DNA of 40,433 bases from RGIG1934 sp964492545 (GTDB taxonomy: Bacteria > Bacillota > Clostridia > Lachnospirales > Lachnospiraceae). This document shows, in pieces, positions 24,455 through 34,470 of the stretch. Under the pieces are notes generated by a model, which had not been told where the DNA came from, ran no database searches, and was given only the letters and a program-made list of their open reading frames with translations. Where the stretch lies: assembly GCA_964492545.1 (NCBI GenBank), contig CAZBKO010000007.1:1-40433 (forward strand), given 5' to 3'. Within the stretch, counting starts at the first letter, position 1; every line of letters begins with the position of its first letter. Position numbers and translations under genes: made by a program.

Positions 24455-25510
24455 TTACACAAAATATTCTTCTAATGCTTTGAAAAGAGATTCCATTTCT
24501 TCATCCGTTCCAATTGTTATTCTGAGATAATTATTAATTCTTGGAGAGCTGAAATATCTTACAAAGATATTCTTTGTTTTGAGATACTCAAATATATCCT
24601 TCGCAGAATATTTTTCGTGTGTGGCAAATATGAAATTCGACATTGAGTCTGGAAATGTAAAGCCTAGCTCTTTAAGCTTCTTCTTTGAATTTTCCCTTGT
24701 ATTAATAATCTTTGCAAGAGTTTTCTCAAAATATTCCTTATCTCTAACAGCCTCTGTACCAACCTTAAGTGCATATTGATTCATAGTATATGAATTGATA
24801 GAGAACTTAACATCGTTCATGGCTTTAATAAGTGCCTCGTTTCCAATTGCATACCCAATTCTCATTCCAGCCATGGAGCGCGATTTAGAAAATGTCTGTA
24901 CAACCAACACATTTTCATACTTCTTCGTGAGCTCAAGTGCTGAAGTTCCACCAAAATCAATATATGCTTCATCAACAATAACAACAACATCCTGATTATG
25001 CTTAATGATGTCTTCCACAAATTCCAATGATTCCAATATACCTGTTGGTGCATTTGGATTAGGGAATATAACTCCACCATTTTCTCTGTAATAATCTTCT
25101 CTGTTTATTTTAAAATTCTCATCTACCGGTACTTCCTCATATGGAATTCTGTATACATCTGCCCACACATTATAGAATGAGTATGTTATGTCTGGAAATA
25201 AAACCGGTTTCTTTGAATTGAAAAATGTTAAGAATGCCATTGATATAACATCATCAGAACCAACTCCAACAAAAACATTATTTTCAGATACATTATAAAA
25301 TTTTGATATCTCACTGCATAAGCTCTTGCAGTCTGGAGCCGGATAAAGTCTCAGACAATCTACATCTAAATCACTCGACAGCTTTTGTACACCAGGTGCT
25401 GGCGGGTAAGGATTCTCATTGGTATTCAACTTAATCATATTACTCTTGTTTGGCTGCTCTCCCGGCACATATGGAACAACCTGTCTTATATTATTTTCCC
25501 ATGCTTTCAT
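24455..25510 (-). CDS. hisC: Histidinol-phosphate aminotransferase family enzyme (HisC-like)
   Basis: A PLP-dependent fold-type I aminotransferase that converts imidazole acetol phosphate to histidinol phosphate; relatives also act on aromatic amino acids. At 351 residues it has the typical HisC length. Seen: KLNTNENPYPPAP (27-39), the NPNAPTG motif (151-157), VDEAYIDF (179-186) and the PLP lysine K209 in TFSKSRSMAGMRIGY. No other histidine gene is nearby, and it follows another aminotransferase by 18 nt, so a role in aromatic or other amino acid transamination is possible. It is the last gene of the purE-to-hisC cluster; only a small GTGT/ACAC hairpin lies after it before the carB leader promoter. 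Confidence 0.9.
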   Translation of the reverse strand: MKAWENNIRQVVPYVPGEQPNKSNMIKLNTNENPYPPAPGVQKLSSDLDVDCLRLYPAPDCKSLCSEISKFYNVSENNVFVGVGSDDVISMAFLTFFNSKKPVLFPDITYSFYNVWADVYRIPYEEVPVDENFKINREDYYRENGGVIFPNPNAPTGILESLEFVEDIIKHNQDVVVIVDEAYIDFGGTSALELTKKYENVLVVQTFSKSRSMAGMRIGYAIGNEALIKAMNDVKFSINSYTMNQYALKVGTEAVRDKEYFEKTLAKIINTRENSKKKLKELGFTFPDSMSNFIFATHEKYSAKDIFEYLKTKNIFVRYFSSPRINNYLRITIGTDEEMESLFKALEEYFV

Positions 25511-25527
25511 GGCATTTTACCTCCGAC

Positions 25528-26721
25528 TTATTTATTAAGTCCGAACTGCTCAGCTAACTTCTTAAATCCTGGTAATGAATTTTTGATGGTATCATAAGAT
25601 ACGCAATAAGCCATTCTGACAAATCCCGGACAAGCAAACGAACTACCTGGTACCACCAGAATCTGATGCTCTTTTGCTGCATTAACAAATATAGTCTCGT
25701 CTTCTACAGGGCTCTTAACAAATAAATAGAACGCTCCTTCAGGTTTGATACATTCAAAACCATATTCTAATAAACTATTGTATAATAATTCTCTATTTCT
25801 GTTGTATGGCTCAACATTTACTTCTACATCCAGACACTTTGCTACTGCTCTCTGCATAAGTGATGGAGCATTTACATATCCAAGAATTCTTGTTGCTACA
25901 TTAGCGGCACTGAGTACATTATCAAAATCTGCTACCTCATTTGGAATTACAAGGTATCCGATTCTTTCGCCTGGAAGCGATAATGACTTACTGTATGAAT
26001 AGCCAACGATTGTGTTTGCATAATATTTTGTTATATATGGTACAACTACTCCATCATATACAAGCTCTCTGTATGGTTCATCTGATATAAGATAAATATC
26101 TGTTCCGAACTCAGCCATCTTTTTGTTAAGAATATCAGCCATCTTCTTGATAGTTTCTTCAGAATACACAACACCTGATGGATTATTTGGTGAGTTGACA
26201 ATTACTGCCTTTGTCTTTGCTGTTATTTTTTGTTCAAATTCTTCAAGTCCTGGCTGGAAGGTTTCTGTATTAGGTGATATTACCACAAGATTAGCATCAT
26301 AGTTTCCAACGTATGAACGATATTCTCCAAAATAAGGAGCAAATGTAATTACCTCATCGCCAGGATTAAGTAATGTCTTGCATATTACGTTAAGTCCTCC
26401 TGCTGCACCGACTGTCATTATAATATTGTTGCCTGTAAATGCTGTATCGAATCTTTTATTTAAAGATGCTGCAATAGCTTCTCTCACATCTTCATAGCCT
26501 GAATTGCTCATATATCCATGAACAAATGTTGATTCTTCTTCATCAAGTACACTCTTAATTGCCTCGTTTACTTCAGCTGGTGCTGGAACATTTGGATTAC
26601 CAAGGCTGAAATCATAAACCTTATCCGCACCATAAATAGCTGCCATCTTTTTTCCTTCTTCAAACATTGCTCTGATTACCGAGCTTCCTTTAACAAATCC
26701 TACCATCTTATCTGATATCAT
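25528..26721 (-). CDS. Class I/II pyridoxal-phosphate aminotransferase (AspB-like)
   Basis: A 397-residue PLP enzyme of the aspartate/alanine aminotransferase superfamily. Seen: SLGNPNVPAP (39-48), NSPNNPSGVVY (176-186), ISDEPYREL (212-220), the PLP lysine K245 in YSYSKSLSLPGERIGYL, and a C-terminal VRMAYCVS with the substrate-binding arginine. Clostridial members of this group are often annotated only as pyridoxal phosphate-dependent aminotransferases, and the amino-donor specificity cannot be read. It is preceded by AAAGGA nine bases upstream and sits between the cohesin membrane protein (25 nt) and hisC (18 nt) in one transcriptional direction. Confidence 0.92.
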   Translation of the reverse strand: MISDKMVGFVKGSSVIRAMFEEGKKMAAIYGADKVYDFSLGNPNVPAPAEVNEAIKSVLDEEESTFVHGYMSNSGYEDVREAIAASLNKRFDTAFTGNNIIMTVGAAGGLNVICKTLLNPGDEVITFAPYFGEYRSYVGNYDANLVVISPNTETFQPGLEEFEQKITAKTKAVIVNSPNNPSGVVYSEETIKKMADILNKKMAEFGTDIYLISDEPYRELVYDGVVVPYITKYYANTIVGYSYSKSLSLPGERIGYLVIPNEVADFDNVLSAANVATRILGYVNAPSLMQRAVAKCLDVEVNVEPYNRNRELLYNSLLEYGFECIKPEGAFYLFVKSPVEDETIFVNAAKEHQILVVPGSSFACPGFVRMAYCVSYDTIKNSLPGFKKLAEQFGLNK

Positions 26722-26745
26722 TTTCTTTTTTCCTTTCTTGTCTGT

Positions 26746-28803
26746 TTATTTAATGTCATCATCCATATCAACAAATTCTATTTCAAAATCATCATCTTCG
26801 TCTTCGACAACACTTTCATTCTTAGGAGCAGAATTTTTCTTCTTGTTCTTTTTGCTCTTCTTATTCTCAACTTCAAATCCACCATTTACTGTGAATTCTT
26901 CATCTGTTGATTCATCCTTTTGTTCCACCTTATCTTCAGGTTTCACCTCATCTGTCTCTTCTTTTACATTCTCATGTGCTCCAACTATCTGTTCGAATAC
27001 CTTAGGGTCCACAATTTTCATTTCTGCCGGCTGAATAAATTCTGGCTCAACATTATATTCAACAGGCTCAGATATATTCGATTTCTCACTGCTATCTGCT
27101 TCTTTCTGTTCTTCCTGTGTATTTTCTTCAGGCATTTCACCTAATTCTTCTTTTACAATGTCTTCGATATTTGCTGCCAATGCCCCTGAACTCATCTCAT
27201 TTGCCTGAACAGCCATATCAAGCTTCAATTCCTTCGGTGTGTCGTCAGTCTCTGATTCATCCTCATCCGACTCATAGTCCTCATCTTCATCTTCTTCGAC
27301 AATTTCCACATCTTTCATCTTCATCAGCAATACCGATGATAAGATTATTAGAATTGCACTTACTACTGCAAGTGCCACGATAATTTTCCATTTGAGATCA
27401 CGGTCTTTTTTATAGTCCTTCTTAAGTGAATCTATTGTGCTATACAGACTTTCTATTTCCTCGTTGCTGCCCTCTGCTATCTGTGAATCCTCTGTTTCCT
27501 CCGAATCTGCACCTGCAACTGCTGCAATATATCTCTGCATTGAGCCCTCTGCTCTGTCATACACATATAATCCGGTAGTACCTTCCCAATTCATTGCATA
27601 TACTAAATAAAATTCATCATTTCCTTCAAGAAGCCACGAGTCAACATTTGTACCATCAATTTTAACCTTTTTCTTTGTAAATCCTTCAGGGACCTTCAAA
27701 TCCTTTGGTGTCTTGATAATTGTGTATAATTTTTTATCCGTCTGAATATTTGTCATCTTATAAAACGAATCATTTTCTGTATCATATATGTAAAATGCAG
27801 CATTTGTCAGTTCTTCATCATCTGCCATATACATAAGTACAAGGTTCTTTGATATTCCTCTTGCAACATTTACTGTCTTATCGTCATATGTATATGTTGA
27901 TTCCTCAAATCCCTCAGGAATTTCAACTCCATTTAAATCTATAATTATGTATTTTTCCATGGAATCAACATAAATATTATCTGTCGCTTTATCAGGCTTA
28001 GTTGTTGTCTCTTCAGAATCTGATTCCGACTCTTCCTCTGGAAGATCAGTTGTCTTAACAGAATAAATGATATATTCTGTTGTTGAGCCATCTTCTGCTG
28101 TGACAACAATTTTTGTTGTATTATCTCCGAGATCTATTCTTGTACCCGATGTTGCCAGAATTGCCTTTGGATCTGATAAATTAGCTGCTACTATGAGCTT
28201 ATTAACATCATATGTTAATGTAGTATGATATTCTGTTACATCCGGTGAAAATTCAGGATCAAGCTTAACCTTAGTGGTCTTTCCACCTGCTGCCTCCGAC
28301 TGAATATCCAGAGATGACAGTGTGCTGTCCTTGGAAGCAACTACAGGTGCCTTTGCCTTAACACTTGCTGAACTTGACTTCACTTCCATATCAACTACTT
28401 CTCCGGCGCTCTCATCAAAATAGTATGCACTTCCTGATACAGAAATCTTTGATGTTCCGCCTTTATTAGCAATAAATTTAAGCTTATATGATGCAGATTT
28501 TTCTTCAGATGTATCTGCGCCTCCAACTATCTTTACCTGTCCGCCGCCACCATTATAATCGCCTGAATTGCTATCAGAAAACTTAAGTTTTTCTGAGTCA
28601 TAGCTCACATATAAGTTAAATGTTCCAAGTGACTGTTTTGAACTTATTTTGACAACTACAGTAATTTCTTCACCAACTTCTACAGAACCACCTTCAACAC
28701 TTGTAGTAGCCGATGCAGCTGCTGATACATTCACTGTTCTGATGCTCAAAGCACACATACATATTAATAGTATCGCTATTATTTTTTTTCCCATATGCTT
28801 CAT
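26746..28803 (-). CDS. Membrane-anchored cohesin-domain protein with long acidic cytoplasmic tail
   Basis: A 685-residue surface protein: signal peptide (1-29), a cohesin-like beta domain (about 32-150, ISSKQSLGTFNLYVSYDSEKL is the typical opening), a cadherin-like beta-sandwich (about 158-250), a second extracellular region (280-430) with two EIPEGFE/KVPEGFT-type modules, one membrane helix (473-494) and a very acidic cytoplasmic tail of about 190 residues ending in a Lys-rich patch and DDDFEIEFVDMDDDIK. Cohesins bind dockerins, and the gene immediately upstream (33 nt) encodes a dockerin-bearing glucosaminidase, so it probably tethers that enzyme to the membrane. The charged tail suggests a cytoplasmic partner. 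The ribosome site is weak (ATGGG). Confidence 0.85.
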   Translation of the reverse strand: MKHMGKKIIAILLICMCALSIRTVNVSAAASATTSVEGGSVEVGEEITVVVKISSKQSLGTFNLYVSYDSEKLKFSDSNSGDYNGGGGQVKIVGGADTSEEKSASYKLKFIANKGGTSKISVSGSAYYFDESAGEVVDMEVKSSSASVKAKAPVVASKDSTLSSLDIQSEAAGGKTTKVKLDPEFSPDVTEYHTTLTYDVNKLIVAANLSDPKAILATSGTRIDLGDNTTKIVVTAEDGSTTEYIIYSVKTTDLPEEESESDSEETTTKPDKATDNIYVDSMEKYIIIDLNGVEIPEGFEESTYTYDDKTVNVARGISKNLVLMYMADDEELTNAAFYIYDTENDSFYKMTNIQTDKKLYTIIKTPKDLKVPEGFTKKKVKIDGTNVDSWLLEGNDEFYLVYAMNWEGTTGLYVYDRAEGSMQRYIAAVAGADSEETEDSQIAEGSNEEIESLYSTIDSLKKDYKKDRDLKWKIIVALAVVSAILIILSSVLLMKMKDVEIVEEDEDEDYESDEDESETDDTPKELKLDMAVQANEMSSGALAANIEDIVKEELGEMPEENTQEEQKEADSSEKSNISEPVEYNVEPEFIQPAEMKIVDPKVFEQIVGAHENVKEETDEVKPEDKVEQKDESTDEEFTVNGGFEVENKKSKKNKKKNSAPKNESVVEDEDDDFEIEFVDMDDDIK

Positions 28804-28835
28804 TTTTTAACCCATACCTTTCATTACAGTTATTG

Positions 28836-30908
28836 TTATTGAACAATGTACATTTTATCCAATATATGAAGTTTGATGTAAAGTAAATCCTTTATATCTA
28901 CACCATCATTACCACGGCTTGCATCCGCCGCAAGTGCCTGAAGTCCTGAAAGCTTCATTTTGCCAAGTATCTGAAGCTTGACATAAAGCAAATCTTTAAT
29001 ATCTATAGTACCATCTCCACTTACGTCTCCATAAATGAGAAATGTGTATGTTGCAAATTTCTTACCATTTGAATCATAAATTACATATTTGCATCCCGTA
29101 CCAATTTTCGAACTGGAACCTAGCTGTTTGTTATTTGCATTAAATATCTTAGCCGATGCATTTTTCAAGGTGAACTGTGCCAGTGCTTTCTTAACTGTAG
29201 TACCCGGTTCTACTCCTGATATATAGTCACTTCTGACTGTATATTTGCTTGTTATACTGACAGGTTTATCAGTCGTTGTTGGTTCATTTACAGTCGTATC
29301 GTTCTCAGTGGGAACTTCCCCCGATGAATTCTTTCTAGCTACCACAATTGTATATGTTCTGACTGCACCATTTTTTGCCTTAACTGTAATGTTAATGTTA
29401 TTTGAGCCTACCTTTAAACTCTTTTTACCTGTTCCTGACACTGTCGCTGATGAATCAAGTGCTGTTGCACTTACTGTTATACTTGAAACAGTATTCTTAA
29501 CAATAAGGTCGTAGTCGTATACAAATTTACTAAATGTAGGTGTCAAATTGTAGCCTGATACTTTAAGTGAGCTTAGTGCATTATTTGGACTTCCATCCCC
29601 AGTAGGACACTGAGCTACACTAGAAGGCATGTTCTTGTACACAGGAATCTTAAATACGAGCGCTGTGCCATTTTTGACATCATCCGAATATGCTCCTGCC
29701 ATTCTTATACTTTCAACACTTGGTGCAAGAATATGAGTCATATACTGATGTGTGTATGGTGTTCCCACAAGGTCAAATTTCTGATAATACAGTGTATCCT
29801 GTCCCTGTGTAATATATCCGGTTCCCAGATATTCCGCACCACCGAGTATTGCCTTATATCGTGTGTTCCATGGTCTGCCATACACCCCGCTTGATTTGGC
29901 ATATTTAAGGCCATTAATTATTGCTGATGTGCTTCCTGTTGCATAAGCACCAATATTAAAGTAATTGTAATATCCCTCATAGCCCGATACGGTGCCTGAT
30001 ATACTCTTTCCAATACCATTTATTCCCTGCTCCTGAATAATTCTTACAGCAAGATTATACGGACTTACTCCGGACTGTTTTGCTGCATTCATAAGTGCAG
30101 TCGAATAATACATATTATTTTTTATCTTTACACCAGACATAAATGATCCTGATAGTACCTGTCTAAGCCCTGTTAATGTATGTATATCACTCTCATATGC
30201 AAGACTTTCAAACTGGAAAACACTCTGCTCATCAAGAAAATTTCTTGGATCTAAGCAGTACGCAACAAGTTCTTCTGATGCTGCTGCCCACGAGCTTCCA
30301 TCAAATCCATACCACTTTCCTGTGTCCCAGTTGTATGCCTTGGGGTCTGTTGATTTCCATGAGCTAATGGAATTAACTGATATAAGACTTGTTCCTATCT
30401 TGCTTTCGTTTTCCAACACTTCATCCCATGTATAATTAACTTTATCTGCCACAAATACCCACTTTGGATATTTCTGATGAAGTGCTCTAAGTGCTTCCTT
30501 GTAGCTGTCAGGGAATCCCTGTGCCTTAAGATATGCCTCAAAATCGGCATCTGGTTTGTATGTAACATCACTACTTACCTTTACATAATCACTATGTACA
30601 TATCCTGTAAGCGTCGAGCTTCCAAATTTAAATGTCACCTTATACCATAAGGCTCCATCACTTGCTTTCGCTTCTCCTATTATAGTCACATTATCACCAG
30701 TATTGAGCTTTACATTAACGCCTCCGCTTGTAAGTTTGGAATTAGTTGTACCGGCTCCTGTTCTTACGTTGACGTTTTTACCATTAATACTGCCGTTTTT
30801 CTGGTCATATGCGTATGTTTTTGAAGCATTTGAACACACAATTAACACCAGCACACATACAACTAACATACTCATAACTATGTGAACTTTTTTTGTAATA
30901 GCATTCAT
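28836..30908 (-). CDS. Secreted SH3/glucosaminidase protein with C-terminal dockerin
   Basis: A 690-residue exported cell-wall hydrolase. In order: signal peptide (1-34), bacterial SH3 domain (about 38-112), a catalytic region (about 120-420) resembling endo-beta-N-acetylglucosaminidases of the LytG/GH73 type (CLDPRNFLDEQSVFQFESL, RIIQEQGINGIG, YYNYFNIGAYATG), a cadherin-like domain (445-526), a linker, and a type I dockerin (627-690). The dockerin has two calcium loops, GDVSGDGTIDIKDL and GNDGVDIKDL. The glutamate in IIQEQG is the likely general acid by family analogy. I chose ATG at 30908 because AAGGAG lies eight bases upstream; an in-frame GTG at 30917 overlaps that site. It starts 25 nt after purD and precedes the cohesin protein by 33 nt. 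Confidence 0.9.
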   Translation of the reverse strand: MNAITKKVHIVMSMLVVCVLVLIVCSNASKTYAYDQKNGSINGKNVNVRTGAGTTNSKLTSGGVNVKLNTGDNVTIIGEAKASDGALWYKVTFKFGSSTLTGYVHSDYVKVSSDVTYKPDADFEAYLKAQGFPDSYKEALRALHQKYPKWVFVADKVNYTWDEVLENESKIGTSLISVNSISSWKSTDPKAYNWDTGKWYGFDGSSWAAASEELVAYCLDPRNFLDEQSVFQFESLAYESDIHTLTGLRQVLSGSFMSGVKIKNNMYYSTALMNAAKQSGVSPYNLAVRIIQEQGINGIGKSISGTVSGYEGYYNYFNIGAYATGSTSAIINGLKYAKSSGVYGRPWNTRYKAILGGAEYLGTGYITQGQDTLYYQKFDLVGTPYTHQYMTHILAPSVESIRMAGAYSDDVKNGTALVFKIPVYKNMPSSVAQCPTGDGSPNNALSSLKVSGYNLTPTFSKFVYDYDLIVKNTVSSITVSATALDSSATVSGTGKKSLKVGSNNINITVKAKNGAVRTYTIVVARKNSSGEVPTENDTTVNEPTTTDKPVSITSKYTVRSDYISGVEPGTTVKKALAQFTLKNASAKIFNANNKQLGSSSKIGTGCKYVIYDSNGKKFATYTFLIYGDVSGDGTIDIKDLLYVKLQILGKMKLSGLQALAADASRGNDGVDIKDLLYIKLHILDKMYIVQ

Positions 30909-30933
30909 CTGCCTCACTCCTTAGTCTGATAAC

Positions 30934-32204
30934 TTACGCTTCGTCTATTGCTTTTCCTATATCATTTCTCATGTATTTATTATCAAATTCAACTAACTTT
31001 GTAGCCTCGTATGCATTTGCTCTTGCTGCTTTTAAATTATCCCCCTTAGCAGTAACACCAAGTACACGTCCACCATTTGTCAGTATCTTACCATTTTCAA
31101 GTTTAGTTCCTGCATGGAATACGTAATATCCTTCTTTATCGTTGAAATTATCAAGACCTTTGATTTCAAATCCCTTGTCATAATGTTCAGGATATCCATC
31201 TGATGCAAGTACTACACATACTGCTGCATTATCCTCAAATTCCAATTCAATCTTATCCAGCGTTCCATCGATGCAGGCTTCAAATACATCAACTATATCA
31301 TTTTTCATTCTTGGAAGAACTACCTGAGTTTCTGGATCTCCAAATCTTGCATTATATTCAAGAACCTTAGGTCCCTCCTCAGTAAGCATTAAACCAAAGA
31401 AAATAATTCCTTTGAATTCTCTTCCTTCTGCTTTCATTGCATCGACTGTTGCCTGATATACATATTTCTTACAGAATTCATCAACCTCGCTGCTATAAAA
31501 TGGACTAGGCGAAAATGTTCCCATTCCTCCGGTATTTAAACCCTTGTCTCCATCCTTTGCCCTCTTATGATCCTGTGCTGAGGTCATTATCTTAATTGTA
31601 TTTCCGTCTACAAATGACAATACAGATACTTCTCTTCCTGTCATAAATTCTTCTACTACTATTGTGTTTCCGGCAGAACCAAACTGCTTATCCAACATAA
31701 GCGTTTTTACGCCTTCCTTTGCTTCTTCTCTGGTGTTACATATGAGAACACCTTTTCCTAAAGCAAGACCATCTGCTTTTAGGACTATAGGACACTTTGC
31801 TGTCTCTAAATATTCCAGTGCGGATTCCGGTGTATCAAAAGTTTCATATGCTGCTGTAGGTATGTTGTATTTCTTCATNNNNNNNNNNAAAATGCCTTTG
31901 AACCTTCAAGAATTGCTGCATTCTTTCTTGGTCCAAACACTCTCAAACCTTCTGCTTCAAATACATCAACAATACCACCAACAAGTGGATCATCCATCCC
32001 TATTATAGTAAGATCAATTGCTTTCTCTTTCGCAAATGCCACTAACTTGTCAAATTCCATTGCTCCAATATTAACACATTCTGCTATCTGTGAAATACCA
32101 CCATTTCCCGGAGCTACATATATCTTGTCAACCTTGCTGCTCTTAGCAACTTTCCATGCAATTGCGTGTTCTCTTCCGCCACTTCCTACTATTAAAACCT
32201 TCAT
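30934..32204 (-). CDS. purD: Phosphoribosylamine-glycine ligase (split by an assembly gap)
   Basis: Second enzyme of de novo purine synthesis: joins glycine to phosphoribosylamine using ATP. The N-terminal part (32204 down to the gap) has MKVLIVGSGGREHAIAWK and PGNGGI; the rest carries the ATP-grasp region (PIVLKADGLALGKGVLI, EEFMTGREVSVLSF, GMGTFSPSPF) and EYNARFGDPETQ. The ten N at 31879-31888 break the frame by one base: the known flanks read GSKAFT.. and MKKYNIPTA, and relatives have SKDL or similar between, which needs eleven unknown bases. So this is one intact gene of about 423 residues, not a frameshifted one. It lies 24 nt after purN. Confidence 0.95.
31879..31888. other. Assembly gap (10 N) inside purD
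   Basis: Ten N where eleven bases would restore the PurD frame (T plus eleven bases gives a four-codon SKDL-like segment). It artificially splits the gene into two ORFs. Confidence 0.9.
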
Positions 32205-32228
32205 GATACACCTAATCCTTCCTGTCTT

Positions 32229-32852
32229 TTATTTTATTTTTACCTTGCCGTCAACAACACTGACAGCACCATTTGCAATTAAATTAATAGCCATAGGCAT
32301 AATTTTCCATTCAGCCTGTTCCATTACTCTTCTCTGTAATGTTTCAGGAGTATCATCTTCCATAACATCTACTGCCTTCTGCATAATAATTGGTCCTGTA
32401 TCTGTTCCAGCATCTACAAAATGAACAGTTGCTCCCGTTATCTTAACGCCTCTCTCAAGTACCTTTTCATGTACGTGAAGTCCATAATATCCGGTTCCAC
32501 AAAAAGAAGGTATTAATGCCGGGTGTATATTGATGATTCTATTAGTATATTTCCTGATTAGTGTTTCAGGCAGGACGACCATGCACCCTGCCAGAACAAT
32601 TAAATCTAAATTATATTCATCTAATTTGCTAATCAATGCTTCGTTGAACATGCTTCTCTCTGCATAATCCTTAGGTGACAGACAAACTGCCTCGATATTA
32701 TGATTCTTTGCACGCTCCAACGCGTAAGCATTCTTATTATTGCTAATAACTACATCTATCTCTGTATTTGTGATAATTTCATTATCTATGGCATCTATTA
32801 TGGCCTGAAGGTTAGTGCCTCCGCCCGATACAAGAACACCAACTCTTAGCAT
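32229..32852 (-). CDS. purN: Phosphoribosylglycinamide formyltransferase
   Basis: Transfers the formyl group of 10-formyltetrahydrofolate to glycinamide ribonucleotide. A 207-residue PurN: phosphate-binding VGVLVSGGGTNLQAI at the start, the catalytic INIHPALIPSF (Asn and His) in the middle, and GTDTGPIIMQKAV with the catalytic Asp. Its ATG lies inside the end of purM (7-base overlap, 32846-32852) with AAAAGGAG upstream, so the two are translationally coupled. It precedes purD by 24 nt. Confidence 0.96.
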   Translation of the reverse strand: MLRVGVLVSGGGTNLQAIIDAIDNEIITNTEIDVVISNNKNAYALERAKNHNIEAVCLSPKDYAERSMFNEALISKLDEYNLDLIVLAGCMVVLPETLIRKYTNRIINIHPALIPSFCGTGYYGLHVHEKVLERGVKITGATVHFVDAGTDTGPIIMQKAVDVMEDDTPETLQRRVMEQAEWKIMPMAINLIANGAVSVVDGKVKIK

Positions 32853-33871
32853 AATGTAACTCCTTTTTCGCCTGCTTCTACTTTACCAATAATATAAGCA
32901 TCTTCGCCTGCAGCTTTAACTGCTTCAAGTGTCTTATCTACATCTGAAGGATCTACAGCAAGAACCATACCAATACCCATATTAAATGTATTGTACATCA
33001 TTTCTTCTTCTATATCTCCATCATTGGAAAGCATCTTAAAGATTGCAGGTACCTCATAGCTGTCCTTCTTAACAACTGCTCTTACTCCATCATGAAGCAT
33101 TCTTGGAATATTCTCATAGAATCCACCACCTGTGATATGGCTGCATCCTTTAATCTTAACGCCTGCATTCTTAACACTCTTAAGCGCATTAACATATATT
33201 TTTGTAGGTACGATGAGTGCTTCACCAAGTGTCTTACCAAGTGCATCATAATATGTATTAAGTGCATCCTCTGTCATCTTAAATACTTTTCTTACAAGTG
33301 AAAATCCATTACTGTGAACACCTGATGACGCAATACCTATTAATGTATCGCCAGCCTTGATTTCTTTTCCTGTAATAAGATCTTTTTCATCTACAACACC
33401 AACTGCAAATCCTGCAAGATCGTACTCATCTACCGGATAAAATCCTGGCATCTCAGCTGTTTCTCCACCGATTAATGCTACACCTGACTGCTTGCATCCA
33501 TCAGCAACACCGCTTACTATTGTAGCAATCTTCTCTGGCTCATTCTTTCCACATGCAATGTAATCAAGGAAGAATAAAGGTTCTCCACCTGCACATGCAA
33601 TATCATTTACACACATAGCAACACAGTCAATTCCAACTGTATAATGCTTATTAAGAATAAATGCTAACTTAAGCTTAGTTCCAACACCATCTGTTCCAGA
33701 TACAAGAGTTGGCTTTTCCATATTCTTAAATGCATCCATAGAAAATGCTCCTGAAAATCCACCGATGTTAGTTAATACTTCTGGACGCATAGTTCCTTTG
33801 ATATGTTCCTTCATTAATTCTACTGATTTGTAGCCAGCCTCTATATCTACTCCAGCGTTCTTGTAATCCAT
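32846..33871 (-). CDS. purM: Phosphoribosylformylglycinamidine cyclo-ligase (AIR synthetase)
   Basis: Closes the imidazole ring to give aminoimidazole ribonucleotide, using ATP. A 341-residue PurM: MDYKNAGVDIEAG at the N-terminus, LVSGTDGVGTKLKLA, VNDIACAGGEPLFFLDYIA, GGETAEMPGFY, and the C-terminal HITGGGFYENIPRML and FNMGIGMVL motifs are all present. GGAGGTAACAAA precedes the ATG. It is flanked by purE (39 nt upstream) and purN (overlapping). Confidence 0.97.
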   Translation of the reverse strand: MDYKNAGVDIEAGYKSVELMKEHIKGTMRPEVLTNIGGFSGAFSMDAFKNMEKPTLVSGTDGVGTKLKLAFILNKHYTVGIDCVAMCVNDIACAGGEPLFFLDYIACGKNEPEKIATIVSGVADGCKQSGVALIGGETAEMPGFYPVDEYDLAGFAVGVVDEKDLITGKEIKAGDTLIGIASSGVHSNGFSLVRKVFKMTEDALNTYYDALGKTLGEALIVPTKIYVNALKSVKNAGVKIKGCSHITGGGFYENIPRMLHDGVRAVVKKDSYEVPAIFKMLSNDGDIEEEMMYNTFNMGIGMVLAVDPSDVDKTLEAVKAAGEDAYIIGKVEAGEKGVTLC

Positions 33872-33909
33872 TTTGTTACCTCCGTTATTGTTTTTATATG
33901 TTATGTTAA

Positions 33910-34422
33910 TTACATTTCCTTTAAATACTGCTTATATCCAACTGTTTCAAGCTTCTCAGCTTTAGTTGCAACCTTATTCTTAAGTCCCTGCTTGTAATCC
34001 TTGAGTTTCTTAAGAAGTTCGCTGTCAGATACCGCTAAAATCTTAGCAGCAAGTATACCTGCGTTAGCACCACCATTGATTGCAACAGTGGCTACAGGAA
34101 TACCCTGTGGCATCTGCACTATTGAATACAATGAATCTACACCGCCCAATGACTTAGTATGGATAGGAACACCAATAACAGGTAATTGAAAAATGGCTGC
34201 TGCCATACCTGGTAAATGTGCTGCTCCGCCTGCACCTGCAATAATTACACTGATACCTCTCTCTTCAGCAGAAGTTGCATAATCATAAAATGTGTCCGGC
34301 ATTCTATGAGCTGAAATAACTGTCATCTCATAATCAATACCAAATTCTTCAAGCATCTCTGCAGCCTTGCTCATCACTTCAAGATCCGAGTCGCTTCCCA
34401 TTAAAATTCCTACTTTAGCCAT
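33910..34422 (-). CDS. purE: N5-carboxyaminoimidazole ribonucleotide mutase
   Basis: Class I PurE, which rearranges N5-CAIR to CAIR in purine synthesis. 170 residues with VGILMGSDSDLEVM at the start, VISAHRMPD (catalytic His), GAGGAAHLPGM and NGGANAGILA. No purK is in the window; its partner must be elsewhere or absent. I use the second ATG (34422), spaced six bases from GGAGG; the first ATG is only three bases away. It is the first gene of the purE-M-N-D run and has its own promoter. Confidence 0.96.
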   Translation of the reverse strand: MAKVGILMGSDSDLEVMSKAAEMLEEFGIDYEMTVISAHRMPDTFYDYATSAEERGISVIIAGAGGAAHLPGMAAAIFQLPVIGVPIHTKSLGGVDSLYSIVQMPQGIPVATVAINGGANAGILAAKILAVSDSELLKKLKDYKQGLKNKVATKAEKLETVGYKQYLKEM

Positions 34423-34470
34423 CATAAACCTCCATGATATGTATTTAACTAATTGACATTTTTCAAAGCT

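Noticed and set aside
31861..32204. purD as a frameshifted pseudogene
   Set aside because: The only frame break is the ten-N placeholder; eleven bases restore a normal PurD.
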